Below are positions 1-6,656 of a stretch of DNA of 10,729 nucleotides, piece after piece. Numbering within the stretch: position 1 is the stretch's first letter; every line of letters begins with the position of its first letter. The stretch is from NCBI GenBank assembly GCA_019119745.1, contig DWWI01000116.1, positions 1-10,729 on the forward strand, given 5' to 3'. Both the position numbers and the translations under genes were made by a program. This DNA comes from Candidatus Mediterraneibacter gallistercoris (lineage in GTDB: Bacteria > Bacillota_A > Clostridia > Lachnospirales > Lachnospiraceae). The notes beneath the pieces are model-generated. The model was not told where the DNA came from. It searched no databases and was given only the letters and a program-made list of their open reading frames with translations.

Positions 1-1086
1 AAGGGAGATGACGTTCTCTACAATGCAAATACGGAATCAGAGGAAAAACCGGGCAAGCTCTACACAATGTGCGGCAATAAACCTTCAGAGGTATCAGAGC
101 TTTTTGCCGGTGATATCGGTGCTATTGCAAAACTTGCGAATACACGCACAGGCGACACATTGTCCACAAAAGCAAATCAGGTGACATATGCAAAGACAGA
201 TTATTCCGTACCTTATACATATATGAAATATACCGTGAAGAATAAGGGAGATGAGGACAAAGTATCGCAGGCGCTGGCGAGAATGACAGCCGAGGATGTG
301 ACGCTCAAGGTTGTGAACGACAGTGAGAACAGGCAGTCCCTTATCTATGGTATGGGAGACCAGCATCTGGAGATTACGGCGAGCAAGCTGGCTGCAAGAT
401 ATAAAGTGGAGATAGCTCTGGAGACTCCGAAAGTTGCGTTCCGTGAGACGATCCGCAAGAATTCCGATGTGGATATGAAATATAAGAAACAGACCGGAGG
501 ACACGGACAGTACGGGCATGTTAAGATGAAATTCGAACCGTCGGGCGATCTTGACACACCTTACGTATTCGAAGAATGCGTTGTCGGCGGAGCGGTTCCG
601 AAGAACTACTTCCCTGCAGTTGAAAAGGGACTTCAGGAATCTGTGGTCAAAGGACCTCTTGCCGGATATCCGGTAGTCGGCGTAAAAGCCATCCTTTACG
701 ATGGATCCTATCATCCGGTAGACTCTTCAGAGATGGCGTTCAAGACAGCCACCATCCAGGCGTTCAAGAAAGGATTCATGGAGGCGTCTCCGGTACTGCT
801 TGAGCCTATCGCTTCGATCAAAGTTACGGTTCCGGATGATTATACAGGAGACGTAATGGGAGATCTGAATAAGAGACGGGGGCGTGTGCTCGGCATGAAC
901 CCGGTGGCCGGCGGCAAACAGGTCATTGAGGCGGATATTCCTATGACAGGACTGTTCGGATATTGTACCACACTGAGATCCATGACTGGCGGACGCGGAA
1001 CCTATGAGTATACATTTGCGAGATACGAGCAGGCTCCGTCCGACGTACAGGAGAAAGAGATTGCTGCAAGGGCAGCAGAAGAATAG
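1..1086 (+). CDS. Elongation factor G-like translational GTPase, C-terminal part (5' end outside window)
   Basis: The frame is open from base 1 and ends at TAG 1084-1086, giving 361 residues; EF-G proteins are about 690, so the GTPase domain and most of domain II lie upstream. What is visible fits domains III to V: an EF-G-like stretch with 'GMGDQHLEI', the domain IV signature 'GGHGQYGHVK' (canonical EF-G has GGRGQYGHV), 'VPDDYTGDVMGDLNKRRG' of domain V, and the ending 'MTGGRGTYEYTFARYE'. The family catalyses ribosome translocation or a related ribosome-rescue or recycling step in the cytosol. The gene is followed by trkA rather than tuf, so this is probably an EF-G paralogue and not the str-operon fusA; that is inference from context. 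The internal ATG at base 67 is not a start, because the homologous sequence continues upstream of it. Confident for family, uncertain for subfamily. Confidence 0.9.
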   Translation, partial: KGDDVLYNANTESEEKPGKLYTMCGNKPSEVSELFAGDIGAIAKLANTRTGDTLSTKANQVTYAKTDYSVPYTYMKYTVKNKGDEDKVSQALARMTAEDVTLKVVNDSENRQSLIYGMGDQHLEITASKLAARYKVEIALETPKVAFRETIRKNSDVDMKYKKQTGGHGQYGHVKMKFEPSGDLDTPYVFEECVVGGAVPKNYFPAVEKGLQESVVKGPLAGYPVVGVKAILYDGSYHPVDSSEMAFKTATIQAFKKGFMEASPVLLEPIASIKVTVPDDYTGDVMGDLNKRRGRVLGMNPVAGGKQVIEADIPMTGLFGYCTTLRSMTGGRGTYEYTFARYEQAPSDVQEKEIAARAAEE

Positions 1087-1121
1087 AGCGGGGAAATAAT
1101 TATCCGCGCACGCGGGGATGC

Positions 1122-1160
1122 GGGAGCCGTCCGTAAGGGCGGCCTCTGCCTCCCTGTTTC
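1122..1160 (+). terminator. Possible weak terminator after the EF-G-like gene
   Basis: Arms gggag+ccgtcc (1122-1132) and gggcgg (1137-1142) plus ctccc (1150-1154) can pair as 11 bp, including one G-U, around a gtaa loop, but with a 7-nt bulge on the 3' side. A broken T-rich run (tgtttctgtatgttt) follows. The position, 36 nt after the stop and ahead of the trkA promoter, suits a terminator, but the structure is imperfect. Confidence 0.4.
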
Positions 1161-1210
1161 TGTATGTTTATAAGCGTTTTAGAATCCGTGTCAAGAAAGT
1201 GCTAAGATTG

Positions 1211-1239
1211 TTGTACTTTGGTTTTAAAGGTGCTATAAT
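1211..1239 (+). promoter_or_regulatory. Sigma-A promoter of trkA-trkH, extended -10
   Basis: TTGTAC at 1211-1216, a 17-nt spacer, then a perfect TATAAT at 1234-1239 preceded by TGC, which is the extended -10 form. The start of transcription should be near 1246, leaving a leader of about 70 nt before the trkA ATG. The leader is too short for a ydaO-type c-di-AMP riboswitch and I see no hairpin-plus-T-run in it. Confidence 0.85.
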
Positions 1240-1316
1240 TGCTCTGCTGTATATGCAGACAATGTGAAAATGCTGTATTGCGGCACTATACTATTGATAC
1301 TACAGAGGGAAAAGTA

Positions 1317-2675
1317 ATGAAGATTGTTATCATTGGAGACGGGAAAGTGGGGTACAAGCTTGCGAGACAGCTTTCCGTCGAAAACTATGATGTGGTGATG
1401 ATCGACAGCAATGAAAAGAAACTGAAATATGCTGTGGACCGGCTGGATATCGCCTGTGTGACAGGGGATGCGGCGGACGTCGAGGTACAGAAACAGGCAG
1501 ATGTACCTCATGCGGATCTTGTGATTGCATGTACGTCGGAAGATGAGTGCAATATGCTGAGCTGTCTGATCGCAAGGAGGCTCGGCGCAAAACACACGAT
1601 TGCGCGTGTGCGTAACCCGATCTATTTTAAACAGATCGGACTTCTGAAAGAAGATCTGCACCTCAGTATGGCGGTGAATCCGGAACTGATCGTGGCGGAT
1701 GAGATCAGCAGGCTTCTGCTGTTCCCTGATGCAAGCAAGATAGAGACGTTTGCAAAAGGTAAAGTGGAGCTGATTGAATACCCGATCCAGAAAGAAAGCA
1801 GGCTTATCGGAATGTCTCTGGCCGATATGTACAGTAAATTCCAGATTAAGCTGCTGGTCTGTGCGGTTGAACACGGCGGGGATGTACTTATTCCGGACGG
1901 ATATTATGAGATACGGGAAGGGGATAAACTGCATATTGCGGTTTCTCACAGTGAGATGGAACGCTTTTTCCGTATGTTCGGAAAACACAAGGGAAAGATC
2001 AAAAAGGTTATTATCTGCGGCGGCGGAAGAGTGGCTTACTATCTTTCTTTACAGCTTTGCAGGCTGGGAATGCAGATTAAGATTATTGAACGCGATGTGA
2101 ACCGCTGTGAGGAACTCTGCGAATTGCTTCCGAAGGCAACGATCATCAATGGAGATGCCACGGACCATGATCTTCTGATTGAAGAAGGAATCGAAGAGGC
2201 AGACGCGTTTGTAGGCCTGACGGGAATGGACGAGGAGAATATCATTACAGCGCTCTTCGCCAAGAAGCAGGGTGCGTCCAAGATCATCGCGAAGATCAAT
2301 GAAGACCAGCGTGCCAGCATGGTGGAGGACTTTGGCATTGACAGTATTGTTTCCGCTAAGACAGCGACCGCAGATGCGATTCTGAGTTATGTCAGGGCGA
2401 GAAAGAACTCGCAGGGAAGTTCCAACGTGGAGACGCTTTACCAGCTGGTCGACGATAAGATCGAAGCGCTGGAATTTATTATAAAATCCGAAACCAGATA
2501 TACCGGGATCCCGCTCAAGGAGCTGGAGCTTAAAACAAACAATCTGATCGCGTGCATATCAAGAAAGAGACAGATCATTATCCCGGGAGGAGATGACTGT
2601 ATAGAGGTGGGAGACAGTGTGATTGTGGTCACGATGGATACTCACATAGAAGATCTTGAGGATATTTTGGTGTAG
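1317..2675 (+). CDS. trkA: Trk potassium uptake system NAD-binding regulatory subunit TrkA
   Basis: A 452-residue cytosolic RCK protein that binds the TrkH channel and gates K+ uptake in response to bound nucleotide. Two RCK halves are visible. The first has a Rossmann loop GDGKVG (residues 7-12) with acidic D30 ending strand 2, then a TrkA_C-type domain around 140-220. The second has GGGRVA (235-240) with E258 at the matching acidic position, then a TrkA_C domain around 370-452. Length matches classical double-RCK TrkA rather than single-RCK KtrA (about 220). ATG 1317 is chosen because it follows AGAGGGA (1304-1310) and begins directly with the Rossmann strand. An in-frame TTG at 1239 overlaps the promoter -10 and cannot be on the transcript. 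trkH follows 10 nt after the stop. In Gram-positive relatives some TrkA_C domains bind c-di-AMP; whether this one does cannot be read here. Confidence 0.96.
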   Translation: MKIVIIGDGKVGYKLARQLSVENYDVVMIDSNEKKLKYAVDRLDIACVTGDAADVEVQKQADVPHADLVIACTSEDECNMLSCLIARRLGAKHTIARVRNPIYFKQIGLLKEDLHLSMAVNPELIVADEISRLLLFPDASKIETFAKGKVELIEYPIQKESRLIGMSLADMYSKFQIKLLVCAVEHGGDVLIPDGYYEIREGDKLHIAVSHSEMERFFRMFGKHKGKIKKVIICGGGRVAYYLSLQLCRLGMQIKIIERDVNRCEELCELLPKATIINGDATDHDLLIEEGIEEADAFVGLTGMDEENIITALFAKKQGASKIIAKINEDQRASMVEDFGIDSIVSAKTATADAILSYVRARKNSQGSSNVETLYQLVDDKIEALEFIIKSETRYTGIPLKELELKTNNLIACISRKRQIIIPGGDDCIEVGDSVIVVTMDTHIEDLEDILV

Positions 2676-2685
2676 GTGCGGAAAA

Positions 2686-4131
2686 ATGAATAAAAAGATG
2701 ATTATATACATACTGGGAAAGATGCTGGGCGTCGAGGGCGCGGTGCTTTTGATCCCTGCGTTTGTCTCACTTATATACTGGGAGAAGAGCGGATTTTCTT
2801 TCCTGATCGTAAGTGTGATTCTGGGTGTTATTTTTCTCATATTCGGAAGGAAGAGGCCCAAGTGCACGAGAATATACGGAAAAGAAAGCTTTGCCATCGT
2901 GGCTTTGGCGTGGCTTTTATGGTCGCTTTTCGGGGCGCTTCCGTTTGTGATATCTGGCAGTATCCCGAACTATATCGATGCGTTCTTTGAGACAGTATCA
3001 GGATTTACTACGACCGGTTCCACGATCCTTCAGGAGATTGAGAGCCTGCCTATGGGAATCAACTTCTGGCGGTGTCTGACTCACTGGATCGGAGGAATGG
3101 GAGTGCTGGTCTTTGTGCTTATGATCACATCCCTTGACGATGAAAATTCTATGCCGCTCATGCGTGCGGAGATGCCGGGCCCGGAGTCGGATAAACTGGT
3201 TCCTAAGGCGAGAAATACAGCGGCGATCCTTTACGGAATGTATTTTGTGATGACGGCGGTGGAAGTCGTACTGCTTATGCTGGGTGGAATGAATCTCTGC
3301 GATGCCCTGATCCATTCATTCAGTACCGCGGGAACCGGAGGATTTAATAACCGGAACTCAAGCGTTGCTTTTTATGACAGTGCTTACATCGACGGTGTGA
3401 TCACTGTATTTATGATTTTGTTCGGAGTAAACTTCAACCTGTATTTCCTGCTTCTTTTAAAGGACTGGAAGAGTGTGCTGAAGAATGAGGAACTCCGTGC
3501 TTATCTCGGAATCATAGCGGCTTCTATTGCGGTGATAACGGTAAATATTCTGAGCATATACGAGAATGTATTCCACGCGTTCCGGTATGCGGCGTTTCAG
3601 GTGGCGTCGGTCATTACAACAACAGGATTTTATACAGCGGATTATGAACTATGGCCTGAACTGTCGAAGGCGATTCTTCTGGCGATTATGTTTATAGGCG
3701 CGAGCGCCGGGTCCACCGGCGGCGGTATTAAAGTGTGCCGTTTTGTGATCCTGCTCAAGTCGATCCGGCAGGAGATCCATAAGATTCTCCACCCGAATGC
3801 CATTAGTGTTGTAAAACTGAACGGAAGGAAAGTAGGGCAGGATACACTCAGAGGTATAAATGTGTATTTTGCCGCATATGTATTTATACTGGTTGCATCC
3901 GTTTTGATCGTGTCTATTGATAATTTTGATTTTGCTACATCTTTCAGCGGAGTCCTGACAACAATAAATAATGTAGGACCGGGAATCTCTAAAGTGGGAC
4001 CTGTGGAGAATTTCCATATGTTTTCACCTCTTTCCAAGATCGTGTTCTGTTTTGACATGCTTGTGGGAAGACTGGAGATTATTCCATTCCTGCTCCTTTT
4101 ATCACCGGCACTCTGGAGAAAGAAATTCTGA
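2686..4131 (+). CDS. trkH: TrkH-family potassium uptake channel subunit
   Basis: A 481-residue polytopic membrane protein that forms the K+ pathway of the Trk system. The four pseudo-repeated pore loops are readable: TTTGS (108-112), TAGTGGF (214-220), TTTGF (311-315) and NNVGPG (428-433), each carrying the filter glycine expected of the SKT superfamily. 'GGMGVLVF' (136-143) and the glycine-rich 'GASAGSTGGGIK' (338-349) near the gating loop are also typical, as is the ending 'EIIPFLLLLSPALWR'. Length is normal for TrkH (about 480). ATG 2686 gives the expected MNKKM start; its ribosome site AGGTGCGG (2674-2681) overlaps the trkA stop, so the two genes are probably translationally linked and made together as a complex. 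An in-frame TTG at 2656 lies inside trkA and has no site. A strong terminator follows at 4166. Confidence 0.96.
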   Translation: MNKKMIIYILGKMLGVEGAVLLIPAFVSLIYWEKSGFSFLIVSVILGVIFLIFGRKRPKCTRIYGKESFAIVALAWLLWSLFGALPFVISGSIPNYIDAFFETVSGFTTTGSTILQEIESLPMGINFWRCLTHWIGGMGVLVFVLMITSLDDENSMPLMRAEMPGPESDKLVPKARNTAAILYGMYFVMTAVEVVLLMLGGMNLCDALIHSFSTAGTGGFNNRNSSVAFYDSAYIDGVITVFMILFGVNFNLYFLLLLKDWKSVLKNEELRAYLGIIAASIAVITVNILSIYENVFHAFRYAAFQVASVITTTGFYTADYELWPELSKAILLAIMFIGASAGSTGGGIKVCRFVILLKSIRQEIHKILHPNAISVVKLNGRKVGQDTLRGINVYFAAYVFILVASVLIVSIDNFDFATSFSGVLTTINNVGPGISKVGPVENFHMFSPLSKIVFCFDMLVGRLEIIPFLLLLSPALWRKKF

Positions 4132-4165
4132 CAAGGAAGATTCGGAAGAAGTATCAACGAATGAT

Positions 4166-4195
4166 GCCCCGCAGGGATTGCTGCGGGGCTTTTTT
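4166..4195 (+). terminator. Intrinsic terminator after trkH
   Basis: A perfect 9-bp GC-rich stem, gccccgcag (4166-4174) with ctgcggggc (4181-4189), a 6-nt loop and a run of six T (4190-4195). It closes the trkA-trkH operon. It ends only 17 nt before the ATG of the next gene, so it also sits in that gene's leader. Confidence 0.93.
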
Positions 4196-4212
4196 AAAAG
4201 AAAGGGGAAAAT

Positions 4213-5868
4213 ATGAAAAAGATCAGACATAAAATAATTGCTATAGTAGTCGTGATCCTTTTGCTGGGAATTTATTATTATGCGGCGCTTCCGGCATTTA
4301 ATATCCACTCCACAGAATTCTGGATATTTATCGGCATACTCATCCTGCTGGGCGCGGCGTTGTTTGTGAAGAAAAAGGGACTGAACGGATATGAGCTCAA
4401 AGAATCAAAGGGGCTGAAAGTTATCCTGGGACTGTTTGCCGTGGTGGTTATTGCGTATCTGGCGGGCTCGCTTTTGTCATCACCGATCGTCAACGCGGAT
4501 AAGTACCAGAAGCTTATGACAGTTGAATCCGGAGAATTTGCCGCGGATATAGAAGAACTTTCATTTGACCAGATTCCGCTCCTTGACAGGGATTCCGCTA
4601 CTCTTCTGGGAAACCGGGAGATGGGAAGTATGGTGGATATGGTGTCTCAGTTCGAGGTGGATGAGCTGTATTCCCAGATCAATTATCAGGACCGCCCGGT
4701 ACGCGTGTCGCCGCTGAGATATGCCAGTATTATCAAATGGCTGACAAATAACGGTGAAGGTATCCCTGCATATATGAAGATTGATATGGCGACTCAGGAT
4801 ACAGAGCTTGTGAAGCTGGACGAAGGAATGAAGTATACGACGAGCGATCATTTTAACCGGAATATCTACCGGCATCTCAGGTTCCGCTATCCGACTTATA
4901 TTTTTAATGACCTGAGTTTCGAGGTGGACGAAGAAGGAACTCCCTACTGGATCTGTCCGGTAAAGAAATTTAATATTGGACTGTTCGGGGGAGTGACGAT
5001 CGGAAGAGTAGTACTCTGCAATGCGATTACAGGAGAAACGGAAGATTATGCGATCGAGGATGCGCCGCAGTGGATCGACCGGGCGTATTCGGCGGACCTT
5101 CTTGTAGAACTGTACGATTACCATGGAACTCTGCAGCATGGTTTCCTCAACAGTGTGCTCGGACAGAAAGACTGTCTGGCGACCACAGACGGATACAATT
5201 ATCTGGCGATCGATGATGACGTGTGGGTGTATACGGGAGTTACCTCCATTACCGGTGACCAGTCAAATGTCGGTTTTGTTCTGATGAATCAGAGGACGAT
5301 GGAGACAAAGTTCTACGAGGTTGAAGGGGCAACGGAACAGTCGGCCATGGATTCGGCGGAAGGACAGGTACAGAATCTGCACTACACCGCGACTTTCCCG
5401 CTTCTGCTCAATATATCGGGCGAGCCTACGTATTTTATTGCCCTGAAGGATGATGCGGGGCTGGTGAAGATGTATGCTATGGTCAATGTGCAGAAATACC
5501 AGATCGTAGCTACGGGAAATACGGTAAGCGAGTGTGAAGAGCAGTATACAACTCTGATGTATCAGAACGGAATAAAGGAAGTAGAAGAAGATACAAGAGA
5601 AATTCAGACAGTTACAGGGAAAATTACAAAAATTGCCCAGGGCGTTATTGAAGGAAACTCTCATTACTATATTATGGTAGAAGGGTCAGAAGGAATATTT
5701 GATGTGTCTGTTGTGGATTATATCGACGTCATCCGTTTTGATGTGGGAGACGAGGTGACGATTGAGTATAAAGAAGGAGAGGAGACCAATACGGTTCTGT
5801 CGATGAACGGGACGCAGGTATCCGGAACGACAGATAAATCCGGCCCGGATGCGGCGGACGGGGAATGA
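4213..5868 (+). CDS. Uncharacterised membrane-anchored protein with large extracytoplasmic domain
   Basis: I do not recognise this 551-residue protein beyond a general resemblance to hypothetical proteins of Clostridia. A basic N-terminus (MKKIRHK) precedes three hydrophobic segments at about residues 8-29, 35-52 and 69-90. The positive stretch KKKGLNGYELKESKGLK between segments 2 and 3 predicts that loop inside and residues 91-551 outside. The outer part is rich in beta-type sequence, with 'YPTYIFNDLSFEVDEEGTPYW' split features around 226-246, 'IGLFGG' (255-260), and tyrosine-rich stretches to about 450. Residues 465-530 (VTGKITKIAQG through VGDEVTIEYKEG) look like a separate small beta-barrel, perhaps OB-like; the tail is acidic and low in complexity. 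ATG 4213 has AAAGGGG (4201-4207) at good spacing. There is no room for a promoter between the trkH terminator and this gene, so it depends on read-through or on a promoter within trkH. It lacks visible catalytic motifs or a lipobox. Confidence 0.88.
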   Translation: MKKIRHKIIAIVVVILLLGIYYYAALPAFNIHSTEFWIFIGILILLGAALFVKKKGLNGYELKESKGLKVILGLFAVVVIAYLAGSLLSSPIVNADKYQKLMTVESGEFAADIEELSFDQIPLLDRDSATLLGNREMGSMVDMVSQFEVDELYSQINYQDRPVRVSPLRYASIIKWLTNNGEGIPAYMKIDMATQDTELVKLDEGMKYTTSDHFNRNIYRHLRFRYPTYIFNDLSFEVDEEGTPYWICPVKKFNIGLFGGVTIGRVVLCNAITGETEDYAIEDAPQWIDRAYSADLLVELYDYHGTLQHGFLNSVLGQKDCLATTDGYNYLAIDDDVWVYTGVTSITGDQSNVGFVLMNQRTMETKFYEVEGATEQSAMDSAEGQVQNLHYTATFPLLLNISGEPTYFIALKDDAGLVKMYAMVNVQKYQIVATGNTVSECEEQYTTLMYQNGIKEVEEDTREIQTVTGKITKIAQGVIEGNSHYYIMVEGSEGIFDVSVVDYIDVIRFDVGDEVTIEYKEGEETNTVLSMNGTQVSGTTDKSGPDAADGE

Positions 5869-5891
5869 AATTTTCAGAAAAGAACAATAAA

Positions 5892-5939
5892 GGGAACAGC
5901 GGCGGCAGAATTATTTACCTGCCGCCGCTGTTCTCTTTT
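5892..5939. terminator. Bidirectional terminator between convergent genes
   Basis: A perfect 15-bp stem, gaacagcggcggcag (5894-5908) with ctgccgccgctgttc (5919-5933), extended by a G-U and a G-C pair, around a 10-nt A/T-rich loop. On the plus strand it is followed by TTTT then A/T-rich sequence; on the minus strand by ccctttattgttctttt. It lies between the stops of the 551-residue gene (5868, +) and the P-loop gene (5994, -) and can serve both. Confidence 0.88.
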
Positions 5940-5993
5940 AAATTTCTTATGCAGCTGACTGTGCATCTGCATTGATATATCGGTATGTTCTTT

Positions 5994-6416
5994 CTAGGAA
6001 ATTACATTGTAATCAGATGAATCAATACCGGAAATCTCTTTTTTATCCGCGCCGATGCTCAGATAAAAATCGATGTTGTTTTCGGAGCTTATCTTACTCA
6101 GTTTCTGCAGGAAAACAGGAAGACTTTCAAGAGTGATGTTTGCCTGTTTCAGCACGCTGTCGATAAAAATTGTTTCGATGTCGTGATTGCCGGCTACCAT
6201 GCCGTAAAGGAATCCTACGAATTCTTCAAGGGTAAGGATATCTGGATAATCAGCCATACGGATCGCACGGATGTTAAAATCTACCGTGTAAGTATCCTTG
6301 TGGCTTTTCTTGATAAATACTACGTTTCCGTTGGAAGTTTTCACCTTCTCGTTTGCAAGTTCGATCATTTGCTGTGTCTTTCCGCTGCCTCTTGGGCCTG
6401 TAATTAAATTTACCAT
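5994..6416 (-). CDS. Small P-loop ATPase of unknown function
   Basis: A 140-residue soluble protein built almost entirely of one nucleotide-binding core. Walker A is GPRGSGKT (residues 7-14) directly after the first strand MVNLIT; a hydrophobic strand ending in aspartate, 'IETIFID' (80-86), is a likely Walker B; a last strand 'IDFYLSIGAD' (115-124) resembles strand 5 of RecA/thymidine-kinase-like folds. I know similar short ATP-binding proteins from Clostridia, without an assigned role; older annotations sometimes call them PilT-like, which this length does not support. The start at 6416 is chosen because AAAGGAGAG (6424-6432) lies 7 nt upstream and the first strand begins there; a start 14 codons further up has no such site. 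It has its own promoter and is divergent from the Fur-type operon to its right. The stop is TAG at 5994-5996. Confidence 0.88.
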   Translation of the reverse strand: MVNLITGPRGSGKTQQMIELANEKVKTSNGNVVFIKKSHKDTYTVDFNIRAIRMADYPDILTLEEFVGFLYGMVAGNHDIETIFIDSVLKQANITLESLPVFLQKLSKISSENNIDFYLSIGADKKEISGIDSSDYNVIS

Positions 6417-6444
6417 GGCGAATCTCTCCTTTATGTATGTATTG

Positions 6445-6466
6445 TTTGAGAATATCACCTCTCAAA
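6445..6466. promoter_or_regulatory. Inverted repeat, possible operator of the P-loop ATPase gene
   Basis: TTTGAGA (6445-6451) and TCTCAAA (6460-6466) form a perfect 7-8-7 dyad. It lies between the -10 element and the ribosome site of the minus-strand gene, at roughly +6 to +27. It could be a repressor site, or a short leader hairpin. It does not fit the 7-1-7 Fur layout. Confidence 0.45.
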
Positions 6467-6478
6467 TATCATATACTC

Positions 6479-6507
6479 ATTATACACTAAAGATATGTGG
6501 GGAACAA
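6479..6507 (-). promoter_or_regulatory. Promoter of the P-loop ATPase gene
   Basis: Reading the minus strand: TTGTTC (6507-6502), a 17-nt spacer, then a perfect TATAAT (6484-6479). Transcription should start near 6472, leaving a leader of about 55 nt that contains the dyad at 6445-6466 and the ribosome site. Confidence 0.75.
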
Positions 6508-6563
6508 CTAAAAAAAGGATAAAAAAATAAAATTAATTGAGCAATCTGACTATAACGGAGAAA

Positions 6564-6578
6564 TGATAAAAGTTCTCA
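6564..6578. promoter_or_regulatory. Possible second Fur-like site upstream of the -35
   Basis: TGATAAAAGTTCTCA agrees with the Bacillus-type Fur core TGATAATNATTATCA at 11 of 14 defined positions. It ends 9 nt before the -35 at 6588. The region is A/T-rich, so chance matches are likely; this is weaker than the site at 6626. Confidence 0.3.
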
Positions 6579-6587
6579 AAAAGCTTA

Positions 6588-6616
6588 TTGAAAACAAAAA
6601 TCAGATATGATAGTAT
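6588..6616 (+). promoter_or_regulatory. Promoter of the DUF3793-flavodoxin operon
   Basis: TTGAAA (6588-6593), a 17-nt spacer and TAGTAT (6611-6616), preceded by TGA as an extended -10. The start of transcription should be near 6623, directly at the left edge of the Fur-box match, and the leader before the ATG is about 34 nt. Confidence 0.7.
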
Positions 6617-6625
6617 TAGCTCAAT

Positions 6626-6640
6626 TGAAAATCATTCTCA
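6626..6640. promoter_or_regulatory. Fur-box-like operator
   Basis: TGAAAATCATTCTCA matches the Fur 7-1-7 consensus TGATAATNATTATCA at 12 of 14 defined positions. Read as the 19-bp form from 6627 to 6645, it matches GATAATGATAATCATTATC at 14 of 19. It lies just after the -10 and over the predicted transcription start, where a bound repressor would block initiation. The flavodoxin in this operon is a classic iron-limitation gene, which supports the call. The identity of the regulator (Fur, or a relative such as Zur or PerR) is inference. Confidence 0.62.
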
Positions 6641-6656
6641 TAATCAAGGAGGAAAC

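Noticed and set aside
94..714. A 206-codon minus-strand open frame across the EF-G-like gene
   Set aside because: It is an antisense shadow of a conserved coding region with no domain of its own.
1101..1316. A riboswitch or other structured RNA in the trkA leader
   Set aside because: The transcribed leader is only about 70 nt and shows no long paired elements or terminator.
1233..1988. A 251-codon open frame on the minus strand across trkA
   Set aside because: It runs opposite a certain gene, has no recognisable domain or ribosome site, and its composition (His, Phe and Arg rich) is that of an antisense shadow.
4052..4082. TTGACA in trkH as the promoter of the 551-residue gene
   Set aside because: The best -10 (GATTAT) matches at 4 of 6 with a 19-nt spacer. 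It is within coding sequence and too weak to list as a promoter, though it cannot be excluded.
4118..4212. A +1 frame continuing past the trkH stop through the terminator, reading an acidic tail
   Set aside because: TrkH already ends at its normal length and sequence. The apparent peptide is produced by the terminator stem and the ribosome site.
5940..5996. Open sequence past the stop of the P-loop gene, including a frame ending in INADAQSAA, as a sign of frameshift truncation
   Set aside because: The TAG is followed by the terminator region and no family-conserved C-terminus can be recognised in the other frames, so a broken gene is not supported.
6563..6610. A 15-codon frame MIKVLKKLIENKNQI upstream of the DUF3793 gene
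   Set aside because: It lies over the -35 and upstream of the predicted transcription start, its ribosome spacing is only 2 nt, and the A/T-rich intergenic sequence explains its composition.
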